Shown: piece by piece, positions 61,932 through 64,000 of the stretch
How positions within the stretch are numbered: the first letter of the stretch is position 1
How the letters are laid out: every line of letters starts with the position of its first letter
Assembly (NCBI GenBank): GCA_965213595.1
Contig: CBDBZO010000006.1
Coordinates: forward strand, 3,472,001-3,536,000
Source of the DNA: JBCCFC01 sp965213595
GTDB taxonomy: Bacteria > Chloroflexota > Anaerolineae > Caldilineales > Caldilineaceae
DNA: 64,000 bases
Direction: 5' to 3'
Translations under genes and position numbers: made by a program
The notes under the pieces: generated by a model
Database searches by the model: none
What the model saw: only the letters and a program-made list of their open reading frames with translations
What the model was told of the DNA's origin: nothing

Positions 61932-62561
61932 ATGAATACATTTTGGTATATCAGTCTTATTATTCTATGGACGGTGGTTCTTCTCAATCTTTGGCTAACT
62001 CTACGGATTGTTAATTGGTTACAATCTGTAAGAGCCAATAGGGAGCAATATGCAGAAGTTGAAGACCGTCCTGAACTCATTATTGGCTCTCCTGCACCCG
62101 AGTTTCAGGCCAAAACGCTGCTCGGCCAGCCAATAAGGCTGAATCAATACGTTCAGAAACCAGTTGTGTTCTTCTTCATGTCACCGCATTGCGGTATTTG
62201 CCGCGATAGACTTCCTGTGCTTAACGAGCTTAGCATGGCTGCAAAAGCAAGATCAAGCACAGAATTCGTTGTGGTTAGTAACGAAAACACAGCTGAAACT
62301 TTCACGTGGATTGAAACGATTCGGCAGGAAGACAATACAGAAATCAATTTGCCTATTCTGGTAGCACCTCGCAGCAGTTCAGATTTCCTAAAAGACTATA
62401 ATCCACGAAACGTTCACCCTTATTACTGTTTAATCAATAGTGAAGGTATTGTACAGTCCCGAGGGCCAATTGGAATTGGCGAGTGGTTGGACCTAGAGCG
62501 AGAATGGAGAGGCTCTCCGAAGGTAGAGAAACGTCAGCGGCCGCTTGGGTTATATCGCTGA
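61932..62561 (+). CDS. Membrane-anchored thioredoxin-fold protein (MauD/TlpA-like)
   Basis: 209 aa. One N-terminal helix (residues 4-29, uncleaved anchor), then GSPAPEFQAKTLLGQPIRLNQY and the redox motif SPHCGICRDRL (Cys 87 and 90). NVHPYYCLINSEGIV supplies the cis-Pro region. Faces outside, able to form or reshuffle disulfides, with MauE at 60403 the likely partner. Ends 5 bp from the stop of the convergent gene. Confidence 0.87.
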   Translation: MNTFWYISLIILWTVVLLNLWLTLRIVNWLQSVRANREQYAEVEDRPELIIGSPAPEFQAKTLLGQPIRLNQYVQKPVVFFFMSPHCGICRDRLPVLNELSMAAKARSSTEFVVVSNENTAETFTWIETIRQEDNTEINLPILVAPRSSSDFLKDYNPRNVHPYYCLINSEGIVQSRGPIGIGEWLDLEREWRGSPKVEKRQRPLGLYR

Positions 62562-62566
62562 TTGTA

Positions 62567-64000
62567 CTATTCCATATTACTGCCTGATGCACTTTTTACA
62601 ACCTGTTCCAAATCCTTTACTTCTACCTCTGCTGACTGTAACGCTTCCAATTCACTTGAAAGCTCACCTAATACAACAGTTGACCTTGCTTGAGCCGCCT
62701 CTTTGAGATTGTTGCCTATAACAGGCTGATGTTTGGCAACATACTGCAAGAGAAGAACTATCTTTTCATAATTGTTGCCGCCCATCTCCAATGTAGACAA
62801 CCAATTCGGTGCAATAAACAGGTACTCTTCAATCTTTTTGGACTGTCTCTCCCCCTCTGGCTCCGGCAGCGCGCGCATGATGTTCTCGCCGCTCGGCACG
62901 TTCTGCTGCCGGAAGCTGATCCACAGCGCCTCCAGCCCCGTCAGCTCAAAATCGATCCACGCCTCCAGCCCCTCGGCTTCGACCATGTAGTGGCCGGGCT
63001 CCAGCGGGCCAAACTCCAGCGCAAAGTCGCCGTACTCCGGCTTGCTGCCCGTCAGCGCGCGCACGCCGGCCCAATCTTCGCGCCAAATCTGCACGGGCCA
63101 GCTTCGCTTGTTCTCCACCTCCACCCGCACCACGCTAAAGCCCGGCATCGAGCCCGCCGTGCTGATCTCCGGCGTCCACGTCGGCAGCAGCGGCGCAAAG
63201 ATCACCTCCACCCCGTTATGCCCGTCCAGCGTGATCTCGCCCTGCTCAAAGCCGCCGCGCGCGCGCAGGGTGTACGTGCCCGCCGGCAAATAGTCAAAGC
63301 GAAAGTGGTCGCCCGGCATCACGATCTGCTGGAACTCGGCCTGCTCCTCGCCAGCCGCGTCCTCTTTCGTGAGCGTCGCGATGCGGCCCGCCGCGCCGGG
63401 GGCCGTGCCCAACACGCTGCTGCTCATCGCATCCGGCGCCGGCTCGGTGGGCGTCGCGTTTGTGGTTGTCTGTTGCTCGCTCTCCCGTTCGATTTCGTTG
63501 GCAACGGCGTCGGCATCGGCTTGCGTTAAATTTTGTTGCGGGGGCTGGCCGGGTAGGTAGGCATGGGTGGCGTCCGCTGGGAAGTGGGTAAATTCGACGG
63601 CGGGCACGGTCTGGCCGCTCAGCCGCACCTGTGCCTCCAGCCGCTCGTCATCGCCGCGCTCGTTCTCGATCACCAGCGTGTAGACGCCCGCCGCCAGCCC
63701 GCGAATGTCGCAGCGGCCCTCGCCGCTCGTCTCCATCGGCAGGCTGCGCCACTCGCCCCGCCGCACGTAAACCGTGCGATTGCCGACGCCCACGCCCCCT
63801 TCATCGGATGCAAAATCGAGCACGGTACAGCGCACCACGCCATTCTCCGTCTCCGCGTCCGCCGTGGTCGATTCTTCCAGGCGGATCGTGTGGCCCCAGC
63901 CCGCCTTGATCAGCCCGACGTTCTCCACGCGCTCGCGCCCGTCCAGCCGCAGCCGCTCCACCACGCTGCCGCTGGGGTAGACCGCCAGCCCATACTCGCC
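62567..64000 (-). CDS. Repetitive beta-rich surface protein, 5' partial
   Basis: At least 478 codons; the frame is open at the window edge, so the N-terminus is missing. Most of the protein has carboxypeptidase-regulatory/SdrD-B-like beta-sandwich units: CDIRGLAAGVYTLVIENERGD, FDYLPAGTYTLRARGGFEQG, FGPLEPGHYMVEAEGLEAW. The C-terminal about 95 residues (62567-62860) are helical and encoded by AT-rich DNA, unlike the rest. Extracellular structural role inferred. Confidence 0.75.
   Translation of the reverse strand, partial: GEYGLAVYPSGSVVERLRLDGRERVENVGLIKAGWGHTIRLEESTTADAETENGVVRCTVLDFASDEGGVGVGNRTVYVRRGEWRSLPMETSGEGRCDIRGLAAGVYTLVIENERGDDERLEAQVRLSGQTVPAVEFTHFPADATHAYLPGQPPQQNLTQADADAVANEIERESEQQTTTNATPTEPAPDAMSSSVLGTAPGAAGRIATLTKEDAAGEEQAEFQQIVMPGDHFRFDYLPAGTYTLRARGGFEQGEITLDGHNGVEVIFAPLLPTWTPEISTAGSMPGFSVVRVEVENKRSWPVQIWREDWAGVRALTGSKPEYGDFALEFGPLEPGHYMVEAEGLEAWIDFELTGLEALWISFRQQNVPSGENIMRALPEPEGERQSKKIEEYLFIAPNWLSTLEMGGNNYEKIVLLLQYVAKHQPVIGNNLKEAAQARSTVVLGELSSELEALQSAEVEVKDLEQVVKSASGSNME

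Noticed and set aside
48617..62860. Prophage or integrative element
   Set aside because: No integrase, transposase, phage structural gene or tRNA attachment site was recognised in or next to the island.

Overview
This is a 64 kb chromosomal segment of a free-living, GC-rich bacterium. Gene content and style suggest Chloroflexota (Caldilineae/Ardenticatenia-like): a nusA-ylxR-infB-rbfA-nrnA-truB-ribF block, a DUF6483-type protein, many lipoproteins with classical lipoboxes, SH3-rich surface proteins, and dense families of intergenic palindromes. The phylum call is an inference from gene content. No rRNA, tRNA, CRISPR array, phage or IS element was recognised.

Layout. 1-20.8 kb: accessory metabolism and transport (2-hydroxyacid dehydrogenase, cut by the window edge; lactonase; K+ channel; methyltransferase; SIMPL protein; SLC12-like transporter; cytochrome P450; MazG; EamA exporter; lysA; SDR; AraC regulator), with AT-richer lipoproteins between them. 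21-26.4 kb: recA with a consensus promoter, tgt, DUF6483, uppP, a PstS-like lipoprotein. 26.6-35.2 kb: the transcription/translation block; rimP is missing upstream of nusA although a rimP-leader-like hairpin remains, and a small lipoprotein gene sits between nrnA and truB. 35.3-48.4 kb: a MITE-like repeat, a haem-c/beta-propeller lipoprotein, glycosyltransferases, xpt, an SH3/membrane protein pair, an FAD amine oxidase, tsaC with a P-loop kinase, a GT4 and a WecG-type enzyme.

48.6-62.85 kb: a visibly lower-GC island. Its left edge abuts an orphan C-terminal fragment of a GC-rich sugar-ABC permease. Its right edge falls inside a gene whose C-terminal quarter is AT-rich while the rest is GC-rich. 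The island carries a sugar ABC operon (two permeases and a binding lipoprotein; no ATPase) and, divergently, a peptide natural-product locus at 52.6-62.6 kb.

The peptide locus is the main discovery candidate. It reads: a degenerate-receiver winged-helix regulator; an 83-aa precursor with a graspetide-like leader (YDPDTQ) and a four-cysteine Gly/Tyr-rich C-terminus; a 38-codon ORF coupled by ATGA; a protein that looks like a PqqD-type leader-binding domain fused to a GT-A glycosyltransferase; a methyltransferase; a MvdD/TgnB-like ATP-grasp ligase; an ABC exporter without a C39 peptidase; a SppA/SDH-type serine protease; MauE; a GT2 glycosyltransferase; and a membrane-anchored CxxC thioredoxin. 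Together these suggest a ribosomally made peptide that may be ligase-modified, glycosylated, disulfide-bonded and exported. I know of no described class with this enzyme set, but that has not been checked by search.
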